A stretch of DNA of 64,000 nucleotides from Anatilimnocola floriformis (GTDB lineage: Bacteria > Planctomycetota > Planctomycetia > Pirellulales > Pirellulaceae). This document shows, piece after piece, positions 17,407-26,471 of this stretch. The notes below the pieces were generated by a model. The model searched no databases and was not told where the DNA came from. It saw nothing but the letters and a program-made list of their open reading frames with translations. Made by a program: the position numbers and the translations under genes. The stretch covers positions 1,302,001 through 1,366,000 of the forward strand of contig NZ_JAMLFW010000001.1 in NCBI RefSeq assembly GCF_024256385.1. The letters are read 5' to 3'. Numbering within the stretch: position 1 is the stretch's first letter; the number at the start of each line of letters is the position of its first letter.

Positions 17407-18276
17407 ATGAGTTCGGCGCACGCACCGTATCTCGCCGACCAGGCGGTTTCTGCAGCGGCAGAGATCATCGAGAATGTCGAACTCGCGCGAGATACCTGGC
17501 GGGTTCGGTTTCGCTTTCCAGAGCTTGCGCGCCGCGTCACGCCGGGCCAGTTCGTCATGCTGCGACTCGCCGGATACAACGATCCGCTCCTCGGTCGACC
17601 GCTGGCCGTGTACGACGTGACCGCCGGCACCGATGGTCAGCCGCGCGACGTCGATGTCGTTTATCTCGTCAAAGGCAAGCTGACTTCGCGGCTGTGCAAT
17701 TTTCTGCCGGGGCAAACGTTGGAAGTTTGGGGCCCGCTCGGCAATGGCTTTCTTCCCACGCCCACCGATCATCTCATCATGGTCGCTGGCGGCATCGGAC
17801 AAACGCCATTTCTCGCATTGGCCAAAGAGTACTTGGGCAAAACTCGGTACGGTCTCGCGCAGCGGGCGGTGCCGCGGGCCAATCGCGTCACCTTTTGCTA
17901 CGGAGCGCGGACGAAGGACTATTTTGCCGGTGTTGACGATTTTGTCGGCTTGGGAGTGGATGTCCGCCTGGCGACCGATGACGGCAGCCACGGCAGGAAG
18001 GGCTTTGTGACGGATTTGTTACGTGACGTGCTGAAAGAAAATTCCGGCACGCCGCGGATCGTTTGTTGCGGCCCCGAACCGATGATGGAAGCCGTGGCCC
18101 ACATCGCCGCGGAACATCAGGTTCCCTGTCAGGTTTCATTAGAAACACCGATGGCCTGCGGCGTGGGAATCTGCTTTACCTGCGTGGCCCGGATCAAGGA
18201 AGAAGATGGCACGAGTGACTATCGCCGTACCTGCGTTGAGGGACCTGTCTTCGACGCAGCTTGCATCGAATGGTAA
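17407..18276 (+). CDS. pyrK: Dihydroorotate dehydrogenase electron-transfer subunit
   Basis: The protein is 289 residues, near the family's usual length. An N-terminal flavin-binding barrel contains RPLAVYDV (FAD-binding RPxS/A-type motif at about residues 68-75), followed by an NAD-binding fold with MVAGGIGQTPFLALAKEY. The C-terminus carries four cysteines, C251, C256, C259 and C276, in the 2Fe-2S pattern C-x4-C-x2-C-x16-C of PyrK. The subunit passes electrons from dihydroorotate dehydrogenase to NAD+ in pyrimidine synthesis. No pyrD is visible in the window, so the partner must be elsewhere. The start is 2 bases after the pseudouridine synthase stop, implying co-transcription. Related ferredoxin reductases are the alternative assignment. 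Confidence 0.84.
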   Translation: MSSAHAPYLADQAVSAAAEIIENVELARDTWRVRFRFPELARRVTPGQFVMLRLAGYNDPLLGRPLAVYDVTAGTDGQPRDVDVVYLVKGKLTSRLCNFLPGQTLEVWGPLGNGFLPTPTDHLIMVAGGIGQTPFLALAKEYLGKTRYGLAQRAVPRANRVTFCYGARTKDYFAGVDDFVGLGVDVRLATDDGSHGRKGFVTDLLRDVLKENSGTPRIVCCGPEPMMEAVAHIAAEHQVPCQVSLETPMACGVGICFTCVARIKEEDGTSDYRRTCVEGPVFDAACIEW

Positions 18277-18438
18277 GGGAGCGAACAGATTCTGCCGCAA
18301 TGACAGCAAAAAAGCTTGCAGAAATGTGTTCCGATGAAACAGAATCAGAGGTTGCGACCAATTACACTAGGTTGATCAGAGTTCGCGACGAAAAGACGCA
18401 CCCCCTTAGCAGCCAGAAGAAAGCCCACCGAGGTGACA

Positions 18439-19290
18439 ATGCACGGGAACGCGGAGCCAGCGCGGAGTGAAGACCGCCATGGCGGCAAGGATGCACAGCG
18501 CGATGCAGCGGCAAACTCGATGCCGACGCCCGTTCGCCGGGCTGACCATCGGTTTGGACAATACGAGATCAAATTCCTGCTGGGTGAGGCCACGGCCGAA
18601 CTCGTAAAGGACTGGGCTCGTGTCCACATGTCGCGCGACCCAGTTGCTGCGTGCGACGAGCGCGAGCTCTATCCCGTACACAGCGTGTACCTCGATACAC
18701 CCGCCCTCGGCGTTTTTGGGCGGGCCGGAGCGCTCCGCACGCGGAAGTATCGTCTGCGCCGTTATGGCAACGAAGACACCATCTGGCTCGAACGTAAAGC
18801 CAAGGTCCGCGGCCGCGTGAAAAAACGCCGCACCGCGATCAGCGAAAGTGAGCTGGCCTGCGTCTATCAATCGGCGCCGCCGGAGCACTGGTCGGGACAT
18901 TGGTTCCGCCGCCGCGTGGCATTGCGCCAACTGCAGCCCGTCTGCTCGGTCACTTACGAACGCTTTGCCCGCGTCGGCCTCACGCCCGAAGGGCCGATTC
19001 GCATGACGCTCGACCGCGCCATTGGCGGTTGTGGCCTGCGCGATCTGGATGTGAATACCTGGGACGTGCCCCGTGGTTCGCTAGAGGGCCTGCAACGGCT
19101 CAGCGGCCTGTGCATTCTCGAGTTGAAGTATCCCACGTCACTTCCCTCGCTCTTCAAGGGAATCATGAGCGACTTCGCGCTGGAGCCTCTCAAGGTCAGC
19201 AAGTTTCGCACTTGCATGCAAACCTGGGTGGTGCCGGGCGGACAGGAAGAAGCGTCGTCAGAAGATGGCGATTCCCGGGCCGTGGCCTGA
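18439..19290 (+). CDS. VTC-domain protein (polyphosphate polymerase-like)
   Basis: The protein is 283 residues from ATG at 18439; an in-frame GTG at 18433 is an alternative start. The VTC tunnel-domain motifs are present in order: RFGQYEIKFLL near the N-terminus, VHSVYLDTP, LRTRKYRLRRYG, WLERKAKVRGRVKKRR, SVTYERFAR, RMTLDRAI and CILELKYPTSLP near the end. In yeast Vtc4 these basic and acidic residues line a tunnel that polymerises ATP gamma-phosphate into polyphosphate; bacterial homologues are mostly untested. A DUF4956 membrane protein follows after 34 bases, a pairing common in bacteria. CotH, which often joins the pair, is absent here. Confidence 0.85.
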   Translation: MHGNAEPARSEDRHGGKDAQRDAAANSMPTPVRRADHRFGQYEIKFLLGEATAELVKDWARVHMSRDPVAACDERELYPVHSVYLDTPALGVFGRAGALRTRKYRLRRYGNEDTIWLERKAKVRGRVKKRRTAISESELACVYQSAPPEHWSGHWFRRRVALRQLQPVCSVTYERFARVGLTPEGPIRMTLDRAIGGCGLRDLDVNTWDVPRGSLEGLQRLSGLCILELKYPTSLPSLFKGIMSDFALEPLKVSKFRTCMQTWVVPGGQEEASSEDGDSRAVA

Positions 19291-19324
19291 TTTCTAAAAC
19301 GTCTGGATTGGAAATCATTGCTCC

Positions 19325-20014
19325 ATGGGAACCTGGCTGCACCACGCATTATTCGCCGAAGAGTCGAAGAATCTCCTCCCGTGGGATTCGATCCTCGCGC
19401 GACTCGTTCTCGCCTTTCTCGCCGGCTGGTTGGTGGCCGTGGCGTATGCCTGGGGCCGGCGCAATTCGCTCACGGGCACGACGTTTCCCGGCACGCTAGT
19501 GCTGATGACCATTCTTATCGCCATGGTCACGCAAGTGATCGGCGATAATGCAGCCCGTGCGTTCGGACTCGTTGGCGCGCTTTCCATCGTCCGCTTTCGC
19601 ACGGTGATGCAGGACACGCAGGATGTGGCCTACGTCATCTTTGCTGTGGCCGTTGGCATGGCCGTGGGCGCTGGGCAACCGATTGTCGCTGCCATGTGCT
19701 GGCTGGGCGTGTCAGTCGCTGCGACCATCTTTCGCTACTTCCCATCCGTGAATGTGACGACGGGAGTCGCCGTGCTGCACATTCGCCTCGGCCTCGGTCG
19801 CAACCCCGAAACTTCGCTCGAACCGGTCATCGCCGAAGTGACCACGAAGCGGGAAATGACGAGCGTCGAAACAGCCAAGCAAGGCGCCGCCGTCGACGTC
19901 GAATATCGTTTGCAGATGCGGCCTGATGTCTCGCCGGCAACGCTGGTGACGAAGCTAAACCAAGTGGAAGGTGTGCAGCAGGTGCAGTTCCGCAAGCACG
20001 TCCGCGACGACTAA
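19325..20014 (+). CDS. DUF4956 membrane protein paired with VTC gene
   Basis: The protein is 229 residues. Four membrane spans are visible at about 23-45, 55-75, 95-120 and 122-140. The conserved DUF4956 segment is GLVGALSIVRFRTVMQDTQD (about 81-100), followed by a cytoplasmic alpha/beta domain in the last 80 residues resembling an ACT/ferredoxin-like fold. It is probably co-transcribed with the VTC gene and plausibly anchors it or passes polyphosphate, but the biochemical role of DUF4956 is unknown. Confidence 0.85.
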   Translation: MGTWLHHALFAEESKNLLPWDSILARLVLAFLAGWLVAVAYAWGRRNSLTGTTFPGTLVLMTILIAMVTQVIGDNAARAFGLVGALSIVRFRTVMQDTQDVAYVIFAVAVGMAVGAGQPIVAAMCWLGVSVAATIFRYFPSVNVTTGVAVLHIRLGLGRNPETSLEPVIAEVTTKREMTSVETAKQGAAVDVEYRLQMRPDVSPATLVTKLNQVEGVQQVQFRKHVRDD

Positions 20015-20099
20015 TTTTGCGCAGTCGCTTGCCGCAGCCGTTTGCGATATGCTGCCTCTGGTTCCACCGGCCGACAACAGGCCATCACCAGAGAAGACC

Positions 20100-21662
20100 A
20101 TGACGAAGCCCGCCCAGCAGCCCCTTCTCGATCCCGATGTGCAAACCCTGCCCCGCGTCCTCGGGCGGTTCGATGCCATTACGGTGGTCATCGGTTCGAT
20201 CATCGGCAGCGGTATTTTTCTCAAGGCCCAGCCCGTCGCTGCTCAGCTCGGCAGCTTTGGGCCGATCATGGCGATCTGGATTATCGTCGGCCTGGTTACT
20301 CTTTGCGGCGCGTTGGCGCTAGCGGAACTCGCCGCCATGCTGCCGCAAGCCGGCGGCCCTTATGTTTATCTGCGCGAAGCCTATGGTCGCTTGCCGGCGT
20401 TCCTTTGGGGCTGGACGGAGTTCTGGATCATTCGCACCGGCTCGCTCGGCGCGCTGGCGTGTGCGACGGTCCTCTATGGCGATGAACTGCTGAATTCGCT
20501 GAAGCTCAGCGACTATCTGCCTGATTGGCTCGCAGTCCACGTGCCGTTGTCGCACGGCATGCAAGCGATGTGCGCGCTGCTGCTGACCTTCATCGTCTCG
20601 ATCATCAATGTCATCGGCACGCGCTGGGCTGCCTGGGTGCAAAACGTGACCAGCGTCGTGAAGGTAGCTTTTCTGATCTTCCTGATCGTCGCGCCGTTTG
20701 TGCTGCTGAAAGCCGATGTGAAAAACCTCGAGCCGATCATGCCCGCGAATGTGTCGCTGAACTTCTGGCGGGCGATGGGCGTGGCGATGATCCTCGTCTT
20801 CTGGCCGTACGACGGCTGGATCAACATCGGCCCGGTGGCGGAAGAAGTTCGCGAGCCGCAAAAGAACGTCCCGATCGCGCTCACTGTCGGCGTAATGATC
20901 GTGATCATCGTTTACCTCGGAGCGAACGCCTGTTATCACCTCGTGCTGCCGATGTCCGCCGTCGCGGCGAAGGACACGAAGGTTGCGTCAGAAGTCTCGT
21001 TTCAACTGCTCGGCACGGGCGGCCGCTGGCTCGCTTCGGCGTGCGTGATGATCTCAGCCTTCGGGGCGCTCAATTCCAATCTGCTCGCGGGACCGCGAAT
21101 CTATTTTGCGATGGCCCGCGACAAGCTCTTCCCTGCCGCGATTCGAAAAGTGCATCCTCGCTTTCAAACGCCGGCGAATGCAGTCCTCGCGCAAATGGCC
21201 TGGTCCTTGGTGCTCATCATCGGCGCTTATGCGTGGACCGCGCCGTCAGCGACTCCGGCTGAACCCGTTGTCACTACTGCTGTCGACGAGGCAGCGCCCA
21301 CAGAACCGCCGACATTCAGCCTAACGAACTGGTTTAAAGCTGCCTTCATTCCTAAGAACAAAGGCCCAGCCGAAGCGTTCGATGCACTCACCGCGTTCGT
21401 GATCTTCGGCGGGCAGATTTTTTACGCGATGGCGGTTGGCGCGGTCTTTGTCTTGCGGCGCAAGATGCCAGATCGCCCGCGTCCGTACAAAACGTGGGGC
21501 TATCCGATCACGCCGGCGTTCTACTTGCTGGTCTTCGCTGCGGCGCTAGTCAGTTTGCTCCTCGATTACCTGCCGCAAACCGCTGCCGGCAGTCTGCTGA
21601 TTCTCGCGGGCGTGGTGGTTTACTTTCTCGTAGCCAAGCCGGAAACGAGCACGGCGCCATGA
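20100..21662 (+). CDS. APC-family amino acid permease
   Basis: The protein is 520 residues from ATG at 20100; the frame opens earlier, but the upstream part is not protein-like. It has about 12 membrane spans. The first carries the APC signature VVIGSIIGSGIFLKAQPVA, where the unwound GSGIF loop binds the amino-acid alpha-carboxylate and amine. Later motifs include GGPYVYLREAYGRLPAFLWG and WPYDGWINIGPVAEEVREP, typical of the LAT/APC branch. A loop of about 50 residues rich in Pro, Thr and Glu interrupts the spans near residues 380-430. The likely role is secondary transport of an amino acid; the substrate cannot be deduced. Its stop overlaps the next start as ATGA. Confidence 0.85.
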   Translation: MTKPAQQPLLDPDVQTLPRVLGRFDAITVVIGSIIGSGIFLKAQPVAAQLGSFGPIMAIWIIVGLVTLCGALALAELAAMLPQAGGPYVYLREAYGRLPAFLWGWTEFWIIRTGSLGALACATVLYGDELLNSLKLSDYLPDWLAVHVPLSHGMQAMCALLLTFIVSIINVIGTRWAAWVQNVTSVVKVAFLIFLIVAPFVLLKADVKNLEPIMPANVSLNFWRAMGVAMILVFWPYDGWINIGPVAEEVREPQKNVPIALTVGVMIVIIVYLGANACYHLVLPMSAVAAKDTKVASEVSFQLLGTGGRWLASACVMISAFGALNSNLLAGPRIYFAMARDKLFPAAIRKVHPRFQTPANAVLAQMAWSLVLIIGAYAWTAPSATPAEPVVTTAVDEAAPTEPPTFSLTNWFKAAFIPKNKGPAEAFDALTAFVIFGGQIFYAMAVGAVFVLRRKMPDRPRPYKTWGYPITPAFYLLVFAAALVSLLLDYLPQTAAGSLLILAGVVVYFLVAKPETSTAP

Positions 21663-22411
21663 AGAAGAAAGCCGCACCCAAATCGGCGAAGCCAGCCAAA
21701 GAAGAATCGGCTGCTGCGATCGTCGAAGAGCTGCGCAAACTCGGCGATCCAAAGATAAAGAGTGTCCTGCTGAAGCACGGCGCGCAGGAACCGTTCTTCG
21801 GCACTCGCATTTCGGACATGAAGCCGATCCAAAAGCGGATCAAGAAGAACTACGAGCTGGCGAATGAGTTGTACGCCACCGGCATTTCCGATGCGATGTA
21901 TCTCGCGGGTCTGATTGCTGATGAATCGCAGATGACGAAAACCGATCTGCAAAAGTGGCTCGATGCAGCGTCGTGGTCGATGCTCAGCGAATTCACCGTG
22001 CCGTGGGTCGCCGCGGATGGTCCACATGGCTGGGAACTGGCGCAGAAGTGGATCGATAAAAAGGACGAGAAGACCGCGGCATGCGGCTGGACCACACTCA
22101 GCAACCTCGTCGCCGTGAAGGCCGATGAAGAACTCGATTTCGATGCATTGCAAACGTTGCTCGAGCGGGTGCAGAAAACCATCCATCGGCAGCCAAACCG
22201 CGTGCGTAGCGCGATGAATAACTTCGTCATCGCCTGTGGTAGTTACCTGCGGCCGCTAACCGCAACGGCGCAAAAAGTGGCGAAGGAGATTGGCGTCGTC
22301 GAGGTCGACATGGGCGATACTTCTTGCCAAGTGCCGTTCGCGCCCGAATACATCGCTAAAATGCACGCCCGGGGAACGCTTGGAAAAAAGAAGAAGACGT
22401 GCAGGTGCTAA
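21659..22411 (+). CDS. DNA alkylation repair protein (AlkD-like HEAT-repeat)
   Basis: The protein is 250 residues. ATG overlaps the permease stop by 4 bases (ATGA), fixing the start. The N-terminus is Lys/Ala-rich and probably disordered (MKKKAAPKSAKPAKEE). The rest is all-helical with the family pattern GTRISDMKPIQKRIKKNYEL and ATGISDAMYLAGLIADES, characteristic of AlkC/AlkD-like HEAT repeats. AlkD removes bulky N3- and N7-alkylated bases, but many homologues in this branch have no tested activity. The C-terminus contains VGDTSCQVPFAPEYI-like sequence conserved in the subgroup. Confidence 0.78.
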   Translation: MKKKAAPKSAKPAKEESAAAIVEELRKLGDPKIKSVLLKHGAQEPFFGTRISDMKPIQKRIKKNYELANELYATGISDAMYLAGLIADESQMTKTDLQKWLDAASWSMLSEFTVPWVAADGPHGWELAQKWIDKKDEKTAACGWTTLSNLVAVKADEELDFDALQTLLERVQKTIHRQPNRVRSAMNNFVIACGSYLRPLTATAQKVAKEIGVVEVDMGDTSCQVPFAPEYIAKMHARGTLGKKKKTCRC

Positions 22412-23205
22412 TGACCACGATCGCCGACATTAGTGATTTTCTGGAAACCTTCGCGCCGCGGCGACTCGCGGCGGAGTGGGATAACGTCGGTCTGCTCGCT
22501 GGCGATCCGCAGCAGCCGGTCACAAAAATCATGACCTGCCTCACGATCACTCCGGCCAGCGCTGCCGAAGCGATTCGTGAGCGGGCTGAGCTGATTGTGA
22601 CTCATCATCCCCTCCCCTTTCATGCGCTCAAACGCCTGACGACCGAACAAACACCCACTCGCCTGTTATGGCAATTGGTCCGCGCGGGCGTGGCGATCTA
22701 CAGCCCGCACACGGCCTTCGACTCCGCGGCGGCGGGCATCAATCAGCAGCTCGCCGAAGGGTTGGGGCTGCAGCAAATCCAACCGCTAGTCGCGGCCAAG
22801 AACGATCCCGCTGGTTTGGGATCGGGCCGTTATGGCAAGTTGCCGGCAGCGATTCCGTTGCGCGAGCTAGCCGCAAAGTTGCGGAGTTTTTTGAAGATCC
22901 AAGGTCTGCATGCCGTTGGCGCCGATGACGCGCGCGTGCAAACCATCGCCGTTGCTTGCGGCAGCGCGGGGAGTTTTTTGGCCGATGCCGCGCGGGCCGG
23001 TTGCGATACGCTCGTTACTGGTGAGACGCAGTTTCATACTTGTCTCGAAGCGGAGGCGACCAGCATGAATTTGCTCCTGCCAGGTCACTTTGCCAGTGAA
23101 CGTTTTGCCTGTGAACGCCTGGCCGAAGTATTGAGCAAACCGTTTCCAAATTTGACGATCTGGCCGAGCAAGGCGGAGGCCGATCCGCTGCGATGGATCG
23201 GCTAA
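22411..23205 (+). CDS. Nif3-like dinuclear metal-centre protein
   Basis: The protein is 264 residues; its ATG overlaps the previous stop as TAATG, giving tight coupling. The metal-site residues of the Nif3/YbgI (DUF34) family are visible: THHPLPFH in the first third, HTAFDSAAAGINQQLAEGLG, and GHFASERF near the end. The N-terminal hallmark EWDNVGLLAGDP is also present. Members form toroidal hexamers with two metal ions per subunit; some were annotated as GTP cyclohydrolase I type 2, but the physiological role is unsettled. Confidence 0.85.
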   Translation: MTTIADISDFLETFAPRRLAAEWDNVGLLAGDPQQPVTKIMTCLTITPASAAEAIRERAELIVTHHPLPFHALKRLTTEQTPTRLLWQLVRAGVAIYSPHTAFDSAAAGINQQLAEGLGLQQIQPLVAAKNDPAGLGSGRYGKLPAAIPLRELAAKLRSFLKIQGLHAVGADDARVQTIAVACGSAGSFLADAARAGCDTLVTGETQFHTCLEAEATSMNLLLPGHFASERFACERLAEVLSKPFPNLTIWPSKAEADPLRWIG

Positions 23206-23277
23206 CCCTCTCGCGGAAGTGCGAGCGGGCGGAAATAATCGTGGAAGCTAAGTTACGAGTCGCCAAGGATGCCGTCG

Positions 23278-23754
23278 ATGAACCGTTGGGTGGAAATTTC
23301 GTTTGATTGCCTGCCGCTGCGGACGATTACGCGGCTCGATATTCCGATCGATGCCTCGCCCGTCTATCAGCGGCGGTGCGAACTTATCAAGCAAGCCATC
23401 GATAAACACGGCTCGCACAACTCGTATTACCTGTACAACGCCGAGTGCAAGTTTCACCTGACCAATCGCGAAAACCTCGGCACGATCGAGTTTCGTTGGT
23501 TGGGAACGCTGCTGACGGACGCCAAAGACGAGCGGGCCGCGCAAGCCGATCTGCAGATCGAACTCATCCGCGAGACCTGCGATTGGCTCACGGCTCCGGT
23601 CGTGAAATGGTTTGAGCAATGCGTCAAGCCAGCCGTCCTCGTCGAGTTTGATCGCTACATCGAAGCAGGCGATCTGCAGAAAGCGAAAGATCGGATCGCC
23701 AAGTTGCAGGCTCAGAGCGATGAGCAGGGCGGGTTTTTGGGGATGTATTTGTAA
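23278..23754 (+). CDS. Conserved small protein of unknown function
   Basis: The protein is 158 residues from ATG at 23278, preferred over ATG at 23269 because AAGGA is then 8 bases upstream. It is soluble, mixed alpha/beta at the N-terminus (NRWVEISFDCLPLRTITRLD) and helical with a likely coiled coil at the C-terminus. It has no signal, membrane span or recognised motif. Codon use looks like its neighbours, supporting a real gene. Confidence 0.62.
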   Translation: MNRWVEISFDCLPLRTITRLDIPIDASPVYQRRCELIKQAIDKHGSHNSYYLYNAECKFHLTNRENLGTIEFRWLGTLLTDAKDERAAQADLQIELIRETCDWLTAPVVKWFEQCVKPAVLVEFDRYIEAGDLQKAKDRIAKLQAQSDEQGGFLGMYL

Positions 23755-23840
23755 GCTGCCGCCGGCCTGCAATCGTCACAAACCGCATGATTGCACCGAT
23801 CGCTTTCCTGAGTGCAAGCTAGGTTTCTAAAGAGGAACCG

Positions 23841-24902
23841 ATGCGCGCACTAACCTTTATCTTGCTGCTCACTTTTGTCTGCGGCGCTGCTGCGCAGGAA
23901 CCGTTGTTCCGGTTGTCGATCGATGGCTTGGAGTTCGAAGGAACTCCGTTGCGCTACAACGCGAAGCAAGTATTCTTTCTCACTCGCAGCGGCCGATTGC
24001 TTGAGTTCGCGCCCGATCAAGCCAATGACTACGCGGCGGCGGAAGGAAAATTTCGCAGCTTCACCGCGGCGGAGATGCGTGGCCAATTGCTGCGAGAATT
24101 TGGCAGCCGCTTTGAAGTTTCCGGCGGTGGCAAGTTTCTCGTGGTACACCCTGCCGGTCAGCAGGATGTGTGGGCGCCGCGCTTCGAAGCGCTGCAGCGA
24201 TCGTTCTCGCATTATTTTGCCGCCCGCGGCCTGAAGACGCCGGAACCTCGCTTTCCGCTGGTGGCAATCGTCTTCGCTACGCAGAACGATTTCGCCCGCT
24301 ATGCCACGACCGAAGGCAACCACGCGTCGGCGGGCATGCTGGGTTATTATTCGCCGGCCACCAATCGCATCGCCATGTACGACATTACCGCAGGGCGAAG
24401 CAATGTCGATTGGACGACCAACGCCGAGACGATCATTCACGAAGCCCTGCACCAAGCCGCGTTCAACGGCGGCTTGCACAACCGCTTCGGTCAAACGCCG
24501 CGCTGGGTTGCCGAGGGGCTTGGCACGCTGTTCGAAGCCCGCGGCGTGTGGAACTCGCGACAGTTCACTGCGGTGGCCGATCGCGTGAATCGCGGCCAAC
24601 TCGAATCATTCCGCCGTTACTTGCCACGGCGAAAAAGCTCCGCACTGCCGGAACTGGTCTCGTCTGATCGGGCCTTTTATGGCGATGTGCAAGGCGCATA
24701 TGCCGAGGCTTGGGCTCTGACTTTTTTCCTCAGCGAGACCGAGCCGAAGAAGTATTTTCAATACCTGCAGAAGACGGCGGCGGTGAAGTCGTTCGAAGAC
24801 TATTCGCAGCCGCAGCGCGTGCGTGATTTCACCGAGATCTTTGGCAACAACTGGGAAATGCTCAACGTGCGACTGCTGCGGCACATCGCGGCAATTAAAT
24901 AA
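23841..24902 (+). CDS. DUF1570 exported metalloprotease-like protein
   Basis: The protein is 353 residues. A Sec signal peptide is at about 1-18 (MRALTFILLLTFVCGAAAQ). The C-terminal half contains HEALH (His200, Glu201, His204), matching the gluzincin HExxH zinc motif, followed about 20 residues later by PRWVAEGLGTLFEA, whose glutamate is the likely third zinc ligand. DUF1570 proteins are common in planctomycetes and predicted to be secreted metallopeptidases; none has a known substrate here. The stop codon lies 1 base from the end of the convergent DUF1559 pseudogene. Confidence 0.82.
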   Translation: MRALTFILLLTFVCGAAAQEPLFRLSIDGLEFEGTPLRYNAKQVFFLTRSGRLLEFAPDQANDYAAAEGKFRSFTAAEMRGQLLREFGSRFEVSGGGKFLVVHPAGQQDVWAPRFEALQRSFSHYFAARGLKTPEPRFPLVAIVFATQNDFARYATTEGNHASAGMLGYYSPATNRIAMYDITAGRSNVDWTTNAETIIHEALHQAAFNGGLHNRFGQTPRWVAEGLGTLFEARGVWNSRQFTAVADRVNRGQLESFRRYLPRRKSSALPELVSSDRAFYGDVQGAYAEAWALTFFLSETEPKKYFQYLQKTAAVKSFEDYSQPQRVRDFTEIFGNNWEMLNVRLLRHIAAIK

Positions 24903-24903
24903 G

Positions 24904-25846
24904 CTACGGCAGATTGAGTGGATTACCGTCGGCCCGATTGCCAAAGCGATCCCACATGATGGGATCGATTGTGTAAACCACAACCCGTACCGAGCCATCC
25001 GCCAGGAGTGCGTTCACGCCGCCAGGGTGCGCCGAACCGAACATGTAACCCACTTCGCTTGGTCCGCCGTTGGACACCCGCTTGTCGGGACCGAGCGCCG
25101 AACCCGTGCAACGAATCACATCGGGGTCCCAACCATCGCTCCAGCCGCGGTCGTCATGCCAGTCGCCCGTTTGATAGTTCTCGGGCTTGAGTCGTTTCTC
25201 GCTGATCATCAGGGTGCTGCTCGTACCGTCTTCGATACCGCGAAAACCCATCGCTTTCATTGAGCCAGGATCGGCATTGCCGAACCAACTTGAGCGGATG
25301 ATCACTCCCAGCCACTCTTTGCTGCCCGGCACCGACCACGTGCCCGACGTTTGGTTTTGCCAGAGAGAATCGACATCGCTGAGTCCGGGAACTAGCGGCG
25401 TGGAAGCAGCATAGTCGCCCAGATAACGCTGCGTGCCCGTGTAGAAAGCCTTCGGCCGGCGTGACGGGCAAAAGTATTCCTTGACGAACGCGTTATCGAT
25501 TTCGCCTTGTGTGCGCATTCGATAGATGGCGTCCTTCTCGAGGAAGGGAAGGATTTGATAACCCCAGCCCATGCCCTGCTTGTCGGGGCCATAGGGTGCG
25601 CCGCTGCCGCCGTTGGAGAAATAGTCGCTCACGACGGGCCAGGGAGTGTTGCCGCCGGTCGGAAACACACCGAAGGTATCGACGTGGTTGTGCACCGCGA
25701 GGCCGACCTGCTTCAGGTTATTGATGCACTGAGTTCGCCGTGCGGATTCGCGCCGCCTGTACGGCAGGGAGCAAGAGCGCGACTAACACGCCGATAATCG
25801 CAATCACAACGAGCAGTTCGACGAGAGTAAAGGCTGAACGCTTCAT
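24904..25846 (-). pseudogene. DUF1559 pseudopilin-like gene, frameshifted near 25750
   Basis: ATG at 25846 opens a standard DUF1559 N-terminus ([20 protein letters not shown], then [10 protein letters not shown]), the prepilin-like methylation motif plus helix. Immediately afterwards the frame is lost: the expected Arg-Glu-Ser-Ala-Arg-Arg sequence is present in another frame, consistent with loss of a CG dinucleotide in CGCGCG at about 25749-25752. The remaining 263 residues, in the shifted frame from 25695 to 24904, are intact and include the DUF1559 C-terminal AHPGGVNALLADGSVRVVV motif. Either this copy is inactivated or the reference has a 2-base error. DUF1559 proteins are a large planctomycete family of unknown role, often beside small lipoproteins as here. 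Confidence 0.85.
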
Positions 25847-25872
25847 GGGAGAGGTCGATCGAGGTTAGTGAG

Positions 25873-26319
25873 TTAGGGTGTTGAAATCGGATTGGGGACG
25901 AGTTCGCGAAAGCGGGCGTCGTCGACTTCCTCGACATTGCCGAGCGAAGTGCCGACAAACCGCCGACCGCCGGCGCCAGCTTTCTCGTAGATCACGACCG
26001 GGCCTGACGGCCCCGAGGGATTGCTGGCCGCGCCATACGTCACGACATACGGCTGGCCGTCGCGGGCCGATGTCCAAAGCTTGGTTGGATCCGAGCAACC
26101 TTGCGCCGCCAGTTCTGCCGCCGGAACCTTTTCCACAAACGCTTTGAATTCGGCTTCGTTCGCTGGCGGTTTGCCTTGATGTGTCTGGAAGAAGCGGCCG
26201 TACTGAATCGTCAGGGCCTTGATCGAGACTTCATCGGGGGGCGCCGTGCGCTGCCCGCTGCAACCGAGCAGCAAAGCCAAACTGATGGACAGAACCCAAG
26301 CTTGGAACTGCGGACTCAC
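25873..26319 (-). CDS. Small lipoprotein upstream of DUF1559 gene
   Basis: The protein is 148 residues from GTG at 26319 with GGGAG 6 bases upstream; the longer frame to 26640 covers the neighbouring gene and is not credible. The signal WVLSISLALLLGCSGQ has a lipobox (LLGC), predicting lipidation at Cys. The mature part contains EASK/TIQYGRFFQTHQGKPP-like sequence and a C-terminal beta-rich half with Gly-Gly-Arg-Arg. It is 26 bases upstream of the DUF1559 start and is probably co-transcribed. Function unknown. Confidence 0.72.
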   Translation of the reverse strand: MSPQFQAWVLSISLALLLGCSGQRTAPPDEVSIKALTIQYGRFFQTHQGKPPANEAEFKAFVEKVPAAELAAQGCSDPTKLWTSARDGQPYVVTYGAASNPSGPSGPVVIYEKAGAGGRRFVGTSLGNVEEVDDARFRELVPNPISTP

Positions 26320-26471
26320 AGACAACTCCCGGTGCGGAACGACGGTGCTAACGTGTTCCCCAGTGTACGCGGGAGTGTCAAATAAAGAATAGCTAAAAGT
26401 GTGCGAAAAACAGAATTGTCGCATTCTGCAGCGGTCAGACCGCGAGGCTCGTGGCCCTCGAAGCGAATGAT

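Noticed and set aside
18261-18470. Possible 69-residue gene between pyrK and the VTC gene
   Set aside because: It overlaps both neighbours, has no ribosome-binding site and looks unlike a protein.
24904-25695. Independent shorter DUF1559 gene starting at GTG 25695
   Set aside because: The missing N-terminal helix is present just upstream in another frame, so a frameshifted full-length gene is more likely.
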